From NCBI GenBank assembly GCA_003223875.1, contig QHWY01000103.1, positions 1-41,786 of the forward strand: DNA of 41,786 nucleotides, written 5' to 3'. This DNA comes from Acidobacteriota bacterium. GTDB lineage: Bacteria > Acidobacteriota > Terriglobia > 20CM-2-55-15. Below the pieces are notes generated by a model. That model did no database searches. It was not told where the DNA came from and worked only from the letters and a program-made list of their open reading frames with translations. The position numbers and the translations under genes are program-made. Below, in pieces: positions 17,442 to 25,711 of the stretch; position 1 is the first letter of the stretch; each line of letters begins with the position of its first letter.

Positions 17442-19490
17442 ATGAAAACCGACACACCGGCTCCCCCTTCCGCTCCGCGCCATCAGCCGTTTGTGCCCGA
17501 GTCGGTCTCAATGACCGAGTTCACGTGGCGGGCGCTTTTTATTGGGCTGCCGCTGACGTTGATCCTCGGCGCTGCGAACGCCTACCTCGGACTCCGCGCC
17601 GGCGTGACGATCGCCGCAACCTACCCCGCCGCGGTCATTAGTATGGCGGTACTGCGGATGTTTCGCGGCTCGATCCTGGAAGAGAACATAGCGCGTACGG
17701 CGGGTTCGATCGGAGAATCGGTCGCCGCCGGCGCGATTTTCACGCTGCCGGCTTTCGTTATTGCCGGTGTGTGGCCCTCGTTCAAGCCCGGCGATGCGTA
17801 CTGGAAGTCGACGGCACTTATGCTCGTCGGCAGCGTCCTGGGCGTGCTTTTCGTATCGCTCGTCCGGCGTGTCATGGTCGAGGATCCCACGCTTCCATTT
17901 CCCGAGTCGGTGGCCGCTGGAGAGATCCACAAGGCGGGCCAGCGGGGAAGCCAGGCGGCCAAATATCTCTTCTACAACATGGGGTTCGGTGCGGTCGTCT
18001 ACTTCCTCGGCGCGTTGAAGCTTTTCGCGGTTGACTTCGATCGCTTCGTGTCGGTAGGCAGTCTCGGCGCGAGGATCAGGCTTGGAGCCGGCGCGAACGC
18101 GCCCGCGATACCAACGGGAGGCGTAACGAAATTCGCGGCGCCGAGCGTGAGTCCGGCCTATCTCGGCGTCGGCTACATCATCGGGCCAGAGCTGGCGGCA
18201 CTCAACTTTTCGGGCGGTGTTCTGGCTTGGGGACTCATGGTCCCGCTCTTAATCTTCCTGCTCGGACCACAGCTCCGGTCGTTCCTCCCGGCCGGCGGCA
18301 CCGCGGGGGAGGATTGGATCGGCATGGTGGTTCCGGTTTGGCGTTACATCGTGCGGCCGATTGCGGTCGGCGGGATGCTCGTGGGAGCCGGGTACACGCT
18401 CTTTCGGATGCGCAAGAGTCTCTTCGGCGGGCTCAGGCGCGCATTCGCAGAATTCCGCTCCGGGCAGGAGTCGCAAGTATCGGTCGCCCGGACAGAGCGG
18501 TACATGAGCTGGAAAACGGTTTTCTCACTCATCGCGCTGCTGTTCGCGATGATGATCGCGCTCTACATGTACATGTCGGGCTTGGTCGTCGGCGCCATCG
18601 TAGCGGCGGTCGTGATGCTGATCGCGGGCTTCTTCTTCGCGACGGTCTCCGGCTATCTCGTAGGGATGATCGGCTCCTCCAACAATCCGATCTCGGGGCT
18701 CACGCTTTCGACGCTGATTATCGCGGCGCTCCTCATGGTCGCGCTGGGTGTGTCCGGAACGAGCGGGATCGTCGCGGTGCTCGGCGTCGCGTCGGTCGTC
18801 TGCGTCTCGGCGGCGGTCGCCGGCGAGCTGCTTCAGGACTTCAAGGTGGGCTGGATCCTCGGCGGCACACCGAGAACGATTCAGATCGTGGAACTGATCG
18901 CGGTCCTTTGCGCGAGTTTGGTGATGTACTTCCCCGTGATGATCCTCCACGAAGGCAACATCGCGCAGGGGGGGATCGGCTTCGGCGACCCAAAGCTATC
19001 TGCCCCCCAAGCCGGCCTGATGGCGGCACTCGCGCAGGGGATCGTGGGTGGCGAGATGGCTTGGTCTCTCGTCGTGGTCGGCATCCTGTTCGGTGCTGCC
19101 ATGGTCATGCTCCGGGTGAAGAGCCCGATGCTCGTCGCGGTCGGGATGTATCTCCCTCTCGAGACGACCTTCGCAATCTTTATCGGAGGGATGATCCGGT
19201 GGGCCACCGATGCCGTGCGGGATCGGCGAGGATATAACGAGGCTCAGAAGATCCGCGTCGAGAACGTCGGCATCCTCGCCGCCTCAGGTTTGATCGCGGG
19301 AGAAGCGCTCGTGGGTCTGGTCACGGCCACGTGTAACTTCTTCGATCTGCCGCTGCCGAACATCTTCCAAAGCCCGAGCTACATCCTCGGACTCGTGTTC
19401 ATGGCGCTCATCGCGTTTGTGCTCGTTCGCGTTCCGCTCGCGAATGCCGGGAGTCCGGACGAGCCGGCTCCACCTGCGGCAATGGTGTAA
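17442..19490 (+). CDS. OPT family oligopeptide transporter (second copy)
   Basis: Inner-membrane OPT transporter of 682 residues. Signatures: LFIGLPLTLILGAANAYLGL, ENIARTAGSIGESVAAGAIF, LPFPESVAAGEIHKAGQRG, YLGVGYIIGPELAALNFSGG, SSNNPISGLTLSTLII, LLQDFKVGWILGGTPR. It is a distant paralogue of the copy at 14480-16585: the blocks align in the same order but the two differ throughout, so this is not a recent duplication. GGAGG lies about 11 bases before the ATG. The M20 peptidase gene follows after 11 bases, so imported peptides could be hydrolysed by the partner (inference). Strongly G+C rich, which produces several long shadow frames. Confidence 0.92.
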   Translation: MKTDTPAPPSAPRHQPFVPESVSMTEFTWRALFIGLPLTLILGAANAYLGLRAGVTIAATYPAAVISMAVLRMFRGSILEENIARTAGSIGESVAAGAIFTLPAFVIAGVWPSFKPGDAYWKSTALMLVGSVLGVLFVSLVRRVMVEDPTLPFPESVAAGEIHKAGQRGSQAAKYLFYNMGFGAVVYFLGALKLFAVDFDRFVSVGSLGARIRLGAGANAPAIPTGGVTKFAAPSVSPAYLGVGYIIGPELAALNFSGGVLAWGLMVPLLIFLLGPQLRSFLPAGGTAGEDWIGMVVPVWRYIVRPIAVGGMLVGAGYTLFRMRKSLFGGLRRAFAEFRSGQESQVSVARTERYMSWKTVFSLIALLFAMMIALYMYMSGLVVGAIVAAVVMLIAGFFFATVSGYLVGMIGSSNNPISGLTLSTLIIAALLMVALGVSGTSGIVAVLGVASVVCVSAAVAGELLQDFKVGWILGGTPRTIQIVELIAVLCASLVMYFPVMILHEGNIAQGGIGFGDPKLSAPQAGLMAALAQGIVGGEMAWSLVVVGILFGAAMVMLRVKSPMLVAVGMYLPLETTFAIFIGGMIRWATDAVRDRRGYNEAQKIRVENVGILAASGLIAGEALVGLVTATCNFFDLPLPNIFQSPSYILGLVFMALIAFVLVRVPLANAGSPDEPAPPAAMV

Positions 19491-19501
19491 GGTGAAATGA
19501 T

Positions 19502-20911
19502 ATGAACGCACAAGAAGCAAAGCAATACATCGATCGCTTCTGGGACGCCGAGATCATACCCACAATCTCGCGCTACATCGAGATTCCCAACGAATCGCCC
19601 GAGTTCGATCCCAAATGGCGCGAGAATGGCCACATGCAACGGGCCGTTGCACTGGTGAAGCAGTGGGTTGAGAAGCAAGACATCCAGAAAAGCAAGCTCG
19701 ATGTCTTTTCTCCCCCGGATCGCACACCACTGTTGTTGCTCGAAGTGGAGGGAACGGCGAGCGGCGACCCGATCCTGCTTTACGGCCACCTGGACAAGCA
19801 GCCCGCGATGACGGGATGGGCGGCGGATCTGAGTCCGTGGAAGCCGGTCCTCCGGAGCGGAAGGCTCTACGGCCGCGGAGGCGCGGACGACGGATACGCC
19901 ATTTTCGCGGTCGTCAGCGCCGTGAAGGCTTTAGAGCGGCTGGACGTGCCGCATCCCCGGCTGGTCGCGATCATTGAATGTTGCGAGGAGAGCGGCTCCT
20001 TCGACCTGCCAGCCTATGTGGATCAACTTGCGCCGCGCATCGGCACTCCGGGGCTGGTGATCTGCCTCGACAGCGGTTGCGGCAACTACGAACAACTCTG
20101 GAGCACGACGTCGCTGCGCGGCTTGTTGTCGGGCGACTTGACGGTCTCGATCCTGCGCGAAGGCGTGCACTCAGGCGACGCTTCTGGCATTGTGCCTTCG
20201 AGCTTCCGGATCCTCCGGCATTTGCTCAGCCGTCTCGAAGATCCGGCAACGGGCAGGATTCTGCCGACGTGGCTTCATGCCGAGATCCCGCAAAACCGTC
20301 TGGCCGAAGCGCGGCGTACGGCGGAGGTCCTGGGCAGCGCGGTGTACGACAAGTTTCCATTCGTTTCGGGCGCGGTGCCGATGGATGCCGATCCGATCGA
20401 GTTGGTTCTGAACCGGACGTGGCGTCCCACGCTGTCGGTCACGGGACAGGCGGGAATGCCGGACATCGGACACGCCGGCAATGTGCTGCGGCCGCAAACG
20501 TCTCTCAAACTCTCCGTCCGGCTGCCACCCACGCTAAAGACCGATGGCGTGGGCGAAAAGCTGAAGCAGCTTCTGGAGAGCAATCCGCCATACGGCGCAC
20601 ACGTCCGCTTGGACAGGATCAACACCGCAGCCGGTTGGGAAGCTCCCGCGCTCGCGCCCTGGCTCGAACGGGCTGTCGAAAAAGCGTCAACCACTTTTTT
20701 CGGCAAGAGCGCGTGCTCGTACGGCGAGGGCGGCTCGATTCCCTTCATGGGAATGCTCGGTGAAAAGTTTCCCAGGGCGCAGTTCCTGATCACAGGCGTT
20801 CTGGGACCCGAAAGCAACGCCCACGGGCCAAACGAGTTCTTGCACATCAACACGGGCAAGAACCTGACCGCTTCAGTCGCATCGGTGATTGAAGATTTTA
20901 CCCGCCGCTGA
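19502..20911 (+). CDS. M20 family metallopeptidase (dipeptidase-like)
   Basis: Cytoplasmic two-zinc peptidase of 469 residues with no signal peptide. The M20 pattern is complete: LLYGHLDKQP (His about residue 96), RGGADDGYA (bridging Asp about 129), IIECCEESGS (general-base and ligand Glu about 162), ICLDSGCGNYE (Asp about 190) and HGPNEFLHI near the C-terminus (last His). The dimerisation domain lies between, around LTVSILREGVHSGDASG. The family cleaves dipeptides or other small amide substrates. It follows the second OPT transporter by 11 bases with AAGG upstream, so the operon fits peptide import and breakdown; there is no evidence of specificity. Confidence 0.9.
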   Translation: MNAQEAKQYIDRFWDAEIIPTISRYIEIPNESPEFDPKWRENGHMQRAVALVKQWVEKQDIQKSKLDVFSPPDRTPLLLLEVEGTASGDPILLYGHLDKQPAMTGWAADLSPWKPVLRSGRLYGRGGADDGYAIFAVVSAVKALERLDVPHPRLVAIIECCEESGSFDLPAYVDQLAPRIGTPGLVICLDSGCGNYEQLWSTTSLRGLLSGDLTVSILREGVHSGDASGIVPSSFRILRHLLSRLEDPATGRILPTWLHAEIPQNRLAEARRTAEVLGSAVYDKFPFVSGAVPMDADPIELVLNRTWRPTLSVTGQAGMPDIGHAGNVLRPQTSLKLSVRLPPTLKTDGVGEKLKQLLESNPPYGAHVRLDRINTAAGWEAPALAPWLERAVEKASTTFFGKSACSYGEGGSIPFMGMLGEKFPRAQFLITGVLGPESNAHGPNEFLHINTGKNLTASVASVIEDFTRR

Positions 20912-21002
20912 TCGCTTGTTGCGGCATCAGCCCGATCGCTATGCAGGCCATCCCGGCACTGGCGTCTCGTTGCTCTTTCGGCTCGGATTTATCTAACCTG
21001 AA

Positions 21003-22979
21003 TCAGAACTTCAGGCTATAAACAAACGTCGCTTTGGGCGCACGTAGCCAGCGTTCGGTAATGACGGTTTTGATTTTGCCGAAGTCATTATTGCGGTCGA
21101 CGAATTCTGCCTTCAGATTTTCAGCTCCAGTCCGGTCACCGGTAGCCTTGATTTTAAGAACCGTCGTTTCCAATGACCGAATCGCAGCGGGCATTTTATC
21201 GAAGTTGATTTCAAGACAACCGGAATCGGTGCCATTGGCTGCGACTTCGCTGCTCTTCCAGTCGATAGCGCCGGATTTTGTAAACGAGCCGACCTGAATA
21301 GCCGCTAGCTGGCTATACGTTCGGGGTGTGCCCTCGACGGTGTACATGCCGCGTGAAATATGTCCAAAAGCCCACGCGATGTTGCGGAGGTTGATCTGAT
21401 CGACTTCCTCCTGCGTAAAGAAACCCTTCATCATCAGCCAATCGGTCAAGAACATCGATGATGTCTGCGCTTTTAGCTCTTCCAACATCGACGCTAGCGG
21501 ACCGCCGAATGCGACCGTATCGACTTGTCCGTTCACCTTGTACTCGTGTGCAGGCCCGAGGTTGTGCGCTACCTCGTGTAAGAGCGAACCAATGAGTGAT
21601 TCTTCGCGACCCGTGGCCGCTTTGACGTTGGTGGCCTTACAGAATAGCGACGACATTTGCATGGCGAGCTGCGTCTGGCTGTCGGCGTCCGTATAAAGAT
21701 TCGTCATTGCCACGGTGCGTCCGCCGGCTTCCGCGACAGGTCCCCAGTTGGGCAGCGACTGGCCGATGGTGGCACCGGTGGCCGGCCGCTGATCTGCGGC
21801 GTTCAGAACAACATCGATGAAGTCTGGCACTTTGAACTGGACGTTGCGCGCTTTATAAGGCGCGCCAGCCATCGCGCTGAGGACGCTTTCCATTTCGTTC
21901 TTCAGCGGATCCAGTTTCCGACGCCATGCCAGGGAATCCGGATTAATGCGCGCGAGTTGCAAGGCAAAGCCGGCTTTCCATGCACATGGCTCGTAATAGA
22001 CTTCGTCGGGCGCAACGCGCGCATACCAGTGGCTGTTTTCCGCGCTCATCGCGACCCACGCCCGATTCGCTGGTTCCCAGTCATTCGTGCGAAAGCTTTG
22101 CGCGTCCGCCAGTAAGTACGCTTTGAAGGCTGCCTCATCGGGACCCAGACTAGCAGCGGCAGCCTCCAGTTCGCTTGCGACCGCCTGCATGTCATTCTTG
22201 TACGCTTCGTTATAGGGCACTATTTTGAATGTGCCGCCCTGATCGCCATTCATGACGATGTTGAAATGACCCATCAAGTCTTGAGCATTAGGTGCCTTTG
22301 CCAAAGTTTCGCAAAATTGGGTATCGCCCTGGATTTCGGCAGGATACAAACCGAAAATGCGGGCAGGCTTCATCTGGAGCGCGCTGCACGCAGGATTCTT
22401 CTCAGTTCGCGGTCCTTCACAGAATGGCGATTGGTTACGGTAAAGCAGCATCCGACTGCCCGTATCCGCGGCAGGAATTTTGGTTTCGAGCGCGAACACA
22501 CCTCGTTGTTTCGCATAAATGCGCTCGATGGCCCTGGCTGCATTCATCAAATGGCGTACGGCATTGACGGTTTCCGGCGTTTCCCGGCTGAGATCCGTTT
22601 CCACCAGCGTCGGGCGGCCCTGCGCTAATTCGTCCAGCACCAGCTTGTGACGTTCTTCTTCCGCGTGGTTCGGAGCCGGCGGGTCGGGCTCGAGCATCGG
22701 TCGATAGGCCTCATCGAATTGCGGCGTGAAGTGTTGTTGCGCATCGATCCAGTGGCTAGTCTCGCTGTCGCCGTAACCCCAAAGAATGGCTAACTCGTTT
22801 GGCTGAATCATGCCGTCTTTGTTCGTGTCTTCACGCCAGAAGAGCGGCAAAAATTTTTCCGCCGCGCGGCGGTTAAAGTCGTCGCGGGTCAGTTGACGGG
22901 TGTGTTCATTGGATGGCTGAGGCGCCCGGCACGCGATTAAGACGGTTAACGAAAAGGTTGCGACTGCAAGTCTTCTCAC
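21003..22979 (-). CDS. M49-like zinc peptidase lipoprotein with EF-hand
   Basis: Predicted lipoprotein of 658 residues: the N-terminus ends in a lipobox (LTVLIAC), so Cys17 would be lipidated. Near residue 50, WREDTNKDGMIQPNEL is an EF-hand-type calcium loop (DTNKDGMIQPNE). The catalytic part has HEVAHNLGPAHEY from residue 468 and, further on, MLEELKAQ, which corresponds to the second glutamate motif (EECRAE) of dipeptidyl peptidase III (family M49). The zinc motif is the five-residue HEXXH, not the six-residue HEXXGH usual in M49. Activity as an aminopeptidase or dipeptidyl peptidase is inferred. It probably acts at the outer membrane or periplasm. It appears to be transcribed alone. Confidence 0.72.
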   Translation of the reverse strand: MRRLAVATFSLTVLIACRAPQPSNEHTRQLTRDDFNRRAAEKFLPLFWREDTNKDGMIQPNELAILWGYGDSETSHWIDAQQHFTPQFDEAYRPMLEPDPPAPNHAEEERHKLVLDELAQGRPTLVETDLSRETPETVNAVRHLMNAARAIERIYAKQRGVFALETKIPAADTGSRMLLYRNQSPFCEGPRTEKNPACSALQMKPARIFGLYPAEIQGDTQFCETLAKAPNAQDLMGHFNIVMNGDQGGTFKIVPYNEAYKNDMQAVASELEAAAASLGPDEAAFKAYLLADAQSFRTNDWEPANRAWVAMSAENSHWYARVAPDEVYYEPCAWKAGFALQLARINPDSLAWRRKLDPLKNEMESVLSAMAGAPYKARNVQFKVPDFIDVVLNAADQRPATGATIGQSLPNWGPVAEAGGRTVAMTNLYTDADSQTQLAMQMSSLFCKATNVKAATGREESLIGSLLHEVAHNLGPAHEYKVNGQVDTVAFGGPLASMLEELKAQTSSMFLTDWLMMKGFFTQEEVDQINLRNIAWAFGHISRGMYTVEGTPRTYSQLAAIQVGSFTKSGAIDWKSSEVAANGTDSGCLEINFDKMPAAIRSLETTVLKIKATGDRTGAENLKAEFVDRNNDFGKIKTVITERWLRAPKATFVYSLKF

Positions 22980-22990
22980 ATATCAAGGAT

Positions 22991-23066
22991 AGCATTCCCC
23001 AACTCGCAGAGGAGGGTGGCGCGACAGGTTAATAGAAGCTGGCGCGCCGTCAGCTCGGCAACACCG
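22991..23066. repeat. partial copy of the 16599-16815 element
   Basis: GCATTCCCC.ACTCGCAGAGGAGGG, then GGCGCGACAG, GCTGGCGCGCCG and CGGCAACAC occur in the same order as in the left half of the 217-base element at 16599, with small deletions. The right end is missing. It abuts the stop codon of the carbohydrate-binding-like remnant. Confidence 0.6.
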
Positions 23067-23067
23067 C

Positions 23068-23451
23068 CTAATCGGTCGATGCCGCTTCAAATGCATCGAC
23101 CCAAACCCAGGCCGACTTAGCGGATGTGTTCCTGGTGCCTGTGACCTCAATGGTCAATGTGTGCGCGCCGGAAGTCAGGCCGGTGATGGTGTAGAGGACG
23201 GCCTGAGCCTGATCCGTTGCCGAATAGGTATCGACTTGTCCCTTCAGCACTCCATCCTCGTAGACATTGGCAATGCCGGACCACGCATCCCGATAACCGA
23301 TCCATTTTGCCACTGTTCCGTTGAATTCAAATGTCGCCCGCGCGGCCGCACTGAGCGCCAGCACCGAACTTCCGCCGCTGTTGACCGAGTAATTGTCGGT
23401 ATACCACGTTCCGGCGTAGGTCACCGCCGAAAACCGCAAATCCTCTACCAA
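23068..23451 (-). pseudogene. carbohydrate-binding-like domain remnant
   Basis: A frame of 127 residues encoding one beta-sandwich domain: YAGTWYTDNYSVNSGGS, AARATFEFNGTVAKWIGYRD, GIANVYEDGVLKGQVDTYSA, LTSGAHTLTIEVTGTRN, WVWVDAFE. This domain normally occurs at the C-terminal end of large secreted proteins of soil bacteria. Here there is no ATG, only a TTG immediately after an in-frame TGA, no ribosome binding site and no signal peptide. I therefore read it as the 3' remnant of a lost larger gene. An intact gene for a tiny protein cannot be excluded. Confidence 0.55.
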
Positions 23452-23614
23452 TCACAATCTCATGGCGGAGAACGGACCATTCTGGAAGGTCAGAAATTTC
23501 CACGATGCGCCTATTGCAACTCCGACGCAATCTGGAAATTTATAAAAGTGAGAGAGCCAGCAATGCCGCAACCGGCCTCGCCAGCAGGCACAAAGTAGGC
23601 AACGAGATAAGGAA

Positions 23615-23687
23615 TGGACCTGAGGGGGTTCGAACCCCTGACCTCATGACTGCCAGTCATGCGCGCTCCCAACTGCGCCACAGGCCC
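23615..23687 (-). tRNA. tRNA-Ala (GGC)
   Basis: The minus strand folds into a complete 73-base cloverleaf: acceptor GGGCCTG/CAGGTCC with discriminator A, D-stem GCGC/GCGC, anticodon stem CATGA/TCATG with loop CTGGCAG (anticodon GGC), a five-base variable loop, and T-arm AGGGG-TTCGAAC-CCCCT. CCA is not encoded. Confidence 0.95.
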
Positions 23688-23730
23688 GTGGGACAACAAT
23701 CATCGTAACGGAAACGAAGAAGGCCGGTCA

Positions 23731-24156
23731 ATGTGGGAGTGGTGGCGTAGAATGGGCGCGATGTGGTTCGGGCCTTTACTGTTCGTGGCGGTAAGCATCT
23801 TTCTGTGGAAATACGTCGGAGCAGTGTTCATGCCGGAGTTGTTGGCGCGATCGATTTTTCGAGTAGCGCCGGGGCTGGCCAGTGTGGAGTTGTACATCAC
23901 GATCAATGCTGCATTGCTTTATTTTGGCGGCTACTTCGCCGTCGCAATATTTTGGTCTTCACTGAAACCATATCTTCGGAACCCGTTTGCTGTAGGCTTC
24001 ATGTTGTGGCTCGTCAACATACTGGTCGTCCTACCGATTCTCGGACGAGGAATCCTGGGTTACCGATTGCCGCAAGGCTGGATCGCCGTCTCTTTCCCGC
24101 TTTTAGTTTCTCACTGGATGTTCGCGCGGGGTCTTCAGTTCCAGGATAGGAGCTGA
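23731..24156 (+). CDS. small membrane protein of unknown function
   Basis: About 141 residues from the ATG at 23731, preceded by GAAGG; longer in-frame starts would run into the tRNA gene and are unlikely. The protein has four hydrophobic segments: MWFGPLLFVAVSIFLW, LYITINAALLYFGGYFAVAIFW, FAVGFMLWLVNILVVLPIL and WIAVSFPLLVSHWMFA. No catalytic motif is visible and I do not recognise the family. It stands apart, between the divergent tRNA gene and a convergent NTF2-like gene. Confidence 0.7.
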   Translation: MWEWWRRMGAMWFGPLLFVAVSIFLWKYVGAVFMPELLARSIFRVAPGLASVELYITINAALLYFGGYFAVAIFWSSLKPYLRNPFAVGFMLWLVNILVVLPILGRGILGYRLPQGWIAVSFPLLVSHWMFARGLQFQDRS

Positions 24157-24177
24157 TGAGGTCGATAAAACGGTCTA

Positions 24178-24570
24178 TTAAGAATCGGGAATTATGGATG
24201 CGTGATGCAGGACGAGAAGCCAGCGATCATCTTCGAAAACGAAAACATTGGTCGCGTAAGCTTGCGCGCGCTGAATGCGATCACCACTCGCTCTAGTAAT
24301 GCTTTCCAGGCAGGAGACCCAAGCGGTTGATCCCTGGACTTCGACAGAAACTTCCGAAACATCGATCCGCATATGCGTGTTGGTGTTCCGGAACATTTGC
24401 TCCCAACTGGCCCGAATGTTTTCCCAGCCGGCCAGCCGCGTCCAACCTGGATGGACACAGATTGCGCTGGCATCCGTAGCCCAGACTTCATCCATCAAGT
24501 CGATGTCCTGGCTCTCCAGGGCGAAATAAAACTTCAGGTTGGCTTCAACAACCTGTTCCGGATCGGTCAT
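24178..24570 (-). CDS. SnoaL/NTF2-like protein
   Basis: Cytoplasmic protein of 130 residues with the NTF2-like cone fold: VVEANLKFYFALESQDIDLM helix, DASAICVHPGW, GWENIRASWEQMF, then beta strands ending in FVFEDDRWLLVLHHAS. This matches the SnoaL_3 / DUF4440 group, whose members often have no assigned reaction. The His in ICVHPG and the pair near the C-terminus are typical. It is the last gene of a minus-strand cluster after the pseudopilin (21-base gap). No functional link to its neighbours is evident. Confidence 0.8.
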   Translation of the reverse strand: MTDPEQVVEANLKFYFALESQDIDLMDEVWATDASAICVHPGWTRLAGWENIRASWEQMFRNTNTHMRIDVSEVSVEVQGSTAWVSCLESITRASGDRIQRAQAYATNVFVFEDDRWLLVLHHASIIPDS

Positions 24571-24591
24571 ACGGAGTCATGATTTATCACA

Positions 24592-24996
24592 TCATTCGAC
24601 TTTGACGCGACCTGTAATATTGACCACCACACGTCTGGAATTCAGGTGGCGGTCCCAAATCGTAATCGAGCCGGCGGGTGCTGCGTTACCATGCCGGTGA
24701 AACTGCGGCGCTGCCGTGGCCGCGATTTGAAAACCCCGTGGAAGGGTCACTGTCTCATCCGTCTGCCAAACCGATCCGCCGCATTCAATCACGTATGAAA
24801 CTTCCGATGTGACGCGGAGCCGGCAGTTGCGATTCCGGCTGATGGCTTTGATGCGCGTCCATGCTATCTTCTCAGCGACTTGCCGCGCTGTAAGATTCAA
24901 CTCATAACTTTCCCGAGCTCGTATTAAAGAAGGAGCTGCGAAAAAAACGACGGTCGAGATAATCGCTACACTCGCGCAGGTTTCAAGCAAGGACAT
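24592..24996 (-). CDS. GspH/FimT-like pseudopilin without usual leader
   Basis: Protein of 134 residues that begins MSLLETCASVAIISTVVFFA, the hydrophobic helix of a type IV pilin-like protein with Glu at position 5, followed by ARQVAEKIAWTRIKAISRNR and a GspH-type beta domain (CRLRVTSEVSYVIEC, ITIWDRHLNSRRVVVNITGRVKV). Normal prepilins carry a short basic leader ending in Gly before the F/M-x-x-x-E. Here the only ATG sits at mature position +1 and the codon before it is Ser. The upstream frame stays open (ITLRSS), so a non-ATG start is possible. It lies 8 bases after the Uma2 gene; no secretion or pilus genes are nearby. Confidence 0.7.
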   Translation of the reverse strand: MSLLETCASVAIISTVVFFAAPSLIRARESYELNLTARQVAEKIAWTRIKAISRNRNCRLRVTSEVSYVIECGGSVWQTDETVTLPRGFQIAATAAPQFHRHGNAAPAGSITIWDRHLNSRRVVVNITGRVKVE

Positions 24997-25004
24997 AGAA
25001 CTTC

Positions 25005-25622
25005 TCAGCGTGATTGCCAGATTTCGTTCAGATCCAAAGTAAAACCGGGTAATTCAGGATCACCGGAAACGGTGCTGGGGTGGGCGACACATACAAGTGC
25101 CTGATGGGGGCGGTAAATGTACACTTGCCGGTCCGGAGGGTAGATCAGAAAACCAAGTTGGGCGCCGTTCGTGACGTATTCGGCGAGCTTGAGTTGCAAT
25201 TCCTTCAACGTGTCGCTTGGCGACCAAAGCTCGATTACGAAATCCGGACAAATCGGAGCGAAGACTTCCTGCTGTTCCGGTGCTAAAGCGTCCCAGCGTT
25301 TCCGGAGAATCCAAGAGGCATCCGGCGACCGTGAAGCGCCGTTCGGTAGGGTGAAGCCCGCGCTTGAATCGAATGCCACGCCGCGGCCATCTTTTTTAGC
25401 CCAGTTTGCGAGCTGCCGAGTAATCTCGGCGTTCAACATGCCCGTTTTGGAGTTCGTCGGAGACATGATGATGATCTCTTTCCGGGCCGTGAGTTCGAGA
25501 CGAAGTTCCGGATTGTCGCGACAAAGTCGGAAAAACTGCTCGGGGCTGAGTCCGACGGATTCCGCGTTAAGCACAAGCTTTCCTGTCTTTACGTGCTCCT
25601 CTATACTTGGGACCTTTGCCAT
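25005..25622 (-). CDS. Uma2 family protein (PD-(D/E)XK nuclease fold)
   Basis: About 205 residues from the ATG giving MAKVPSIEEHV; a longer frame exists but would overlap the divergent kinase gene and its promoter. Uma2 (DUF820) features: LSPEQFFRLCRDNPELRLEL, KEIIIMSPTNSKTG, LPNGASRSPDASWI with the catalytic-type Asp, CPDFVIELWSPSDTLKELQ with the Glu, then KLAEYVTNGAQLGFLIYPP. These proteins have a restriction-endonuclease-like core, but their targets are mostly unknown and they occur in large families in cyanobacteria, Chloroflexi and Acidobacteriota. It starts a three-gene minus-strand cluster with the pseudopilin and the NTF2-like protein. Confidence 0.85.
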   Translation of the reverse strand: MAKVPSIEEHVKTGKLVLNAESVGLSPEQFFRLCRDNPELRLELTARKEIIIMSPTNSKTGMLNAEITRQLANWAKKDGRGVAFDSSAGFTLPNGASRSPDASWILRKRWDALAPEQQEVFAPICPDFVIELWSPSDTLKELQLKLAEYVTNGAQLGFLIYPPDRQVYIYRPHQALVCVAHPSTVSGDPELPGFTLDLNEIWQSR

Positions 25623-25660
25623 AGCGCCTTTTAGAGCAATTGTATTGCCGGGTTGCATTG

Positions 25661-25666
25661 TATAAT
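25661..25666 (+). promoter_or_regulatory. -10 box TATAAT before the CHASE2 kinase
   Basis: A perfect TATAAT lies in the 89-base divergent spacer, 46 bases before the ATG at 25712. No clear -35 box sits at 17 bases; TTGTAT is 15 bases away, which suggests activator dependence or a weak promoter. Confidence 0.45.
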
Positions 25667-25711
25667 ACGGCGCCAGCGCCGAAGGCCAGTCGGCCTGAGG
25701 CCCAAAAAGTA

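Noticed and set aside
18227..19237. 336-codon frame inside the second OPT gene
   Set aside because: Arg/Gly/Asp-rich +2 shadow of the OPT reading frame with no family resemblance.
19978..20763. 261-codon frame inside the M20 peptidase gene
   Set aside because: Shadow frame; all M20 ligands lie in the other frame.
23511..23699. 62-codon minus-strand frame with GPVAQLGARMTGSHEVRGSN
   Set aside because: This is the translation of the tRNA-Ala gene, a common annotation artefact.
23615..23730. tRNA-Ala as an attachment site for an integrated element
   Set aside because: No integrase gene and no repeated 3' tRNA segment are seen within the window.
25005..25622. Uma2 nuclease-fold gene as part of a defence system
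   Set aside because: It stands with a pseudopilin and an NTF2-like gene; no toxin, methylase, helicase or other defence partner is present.
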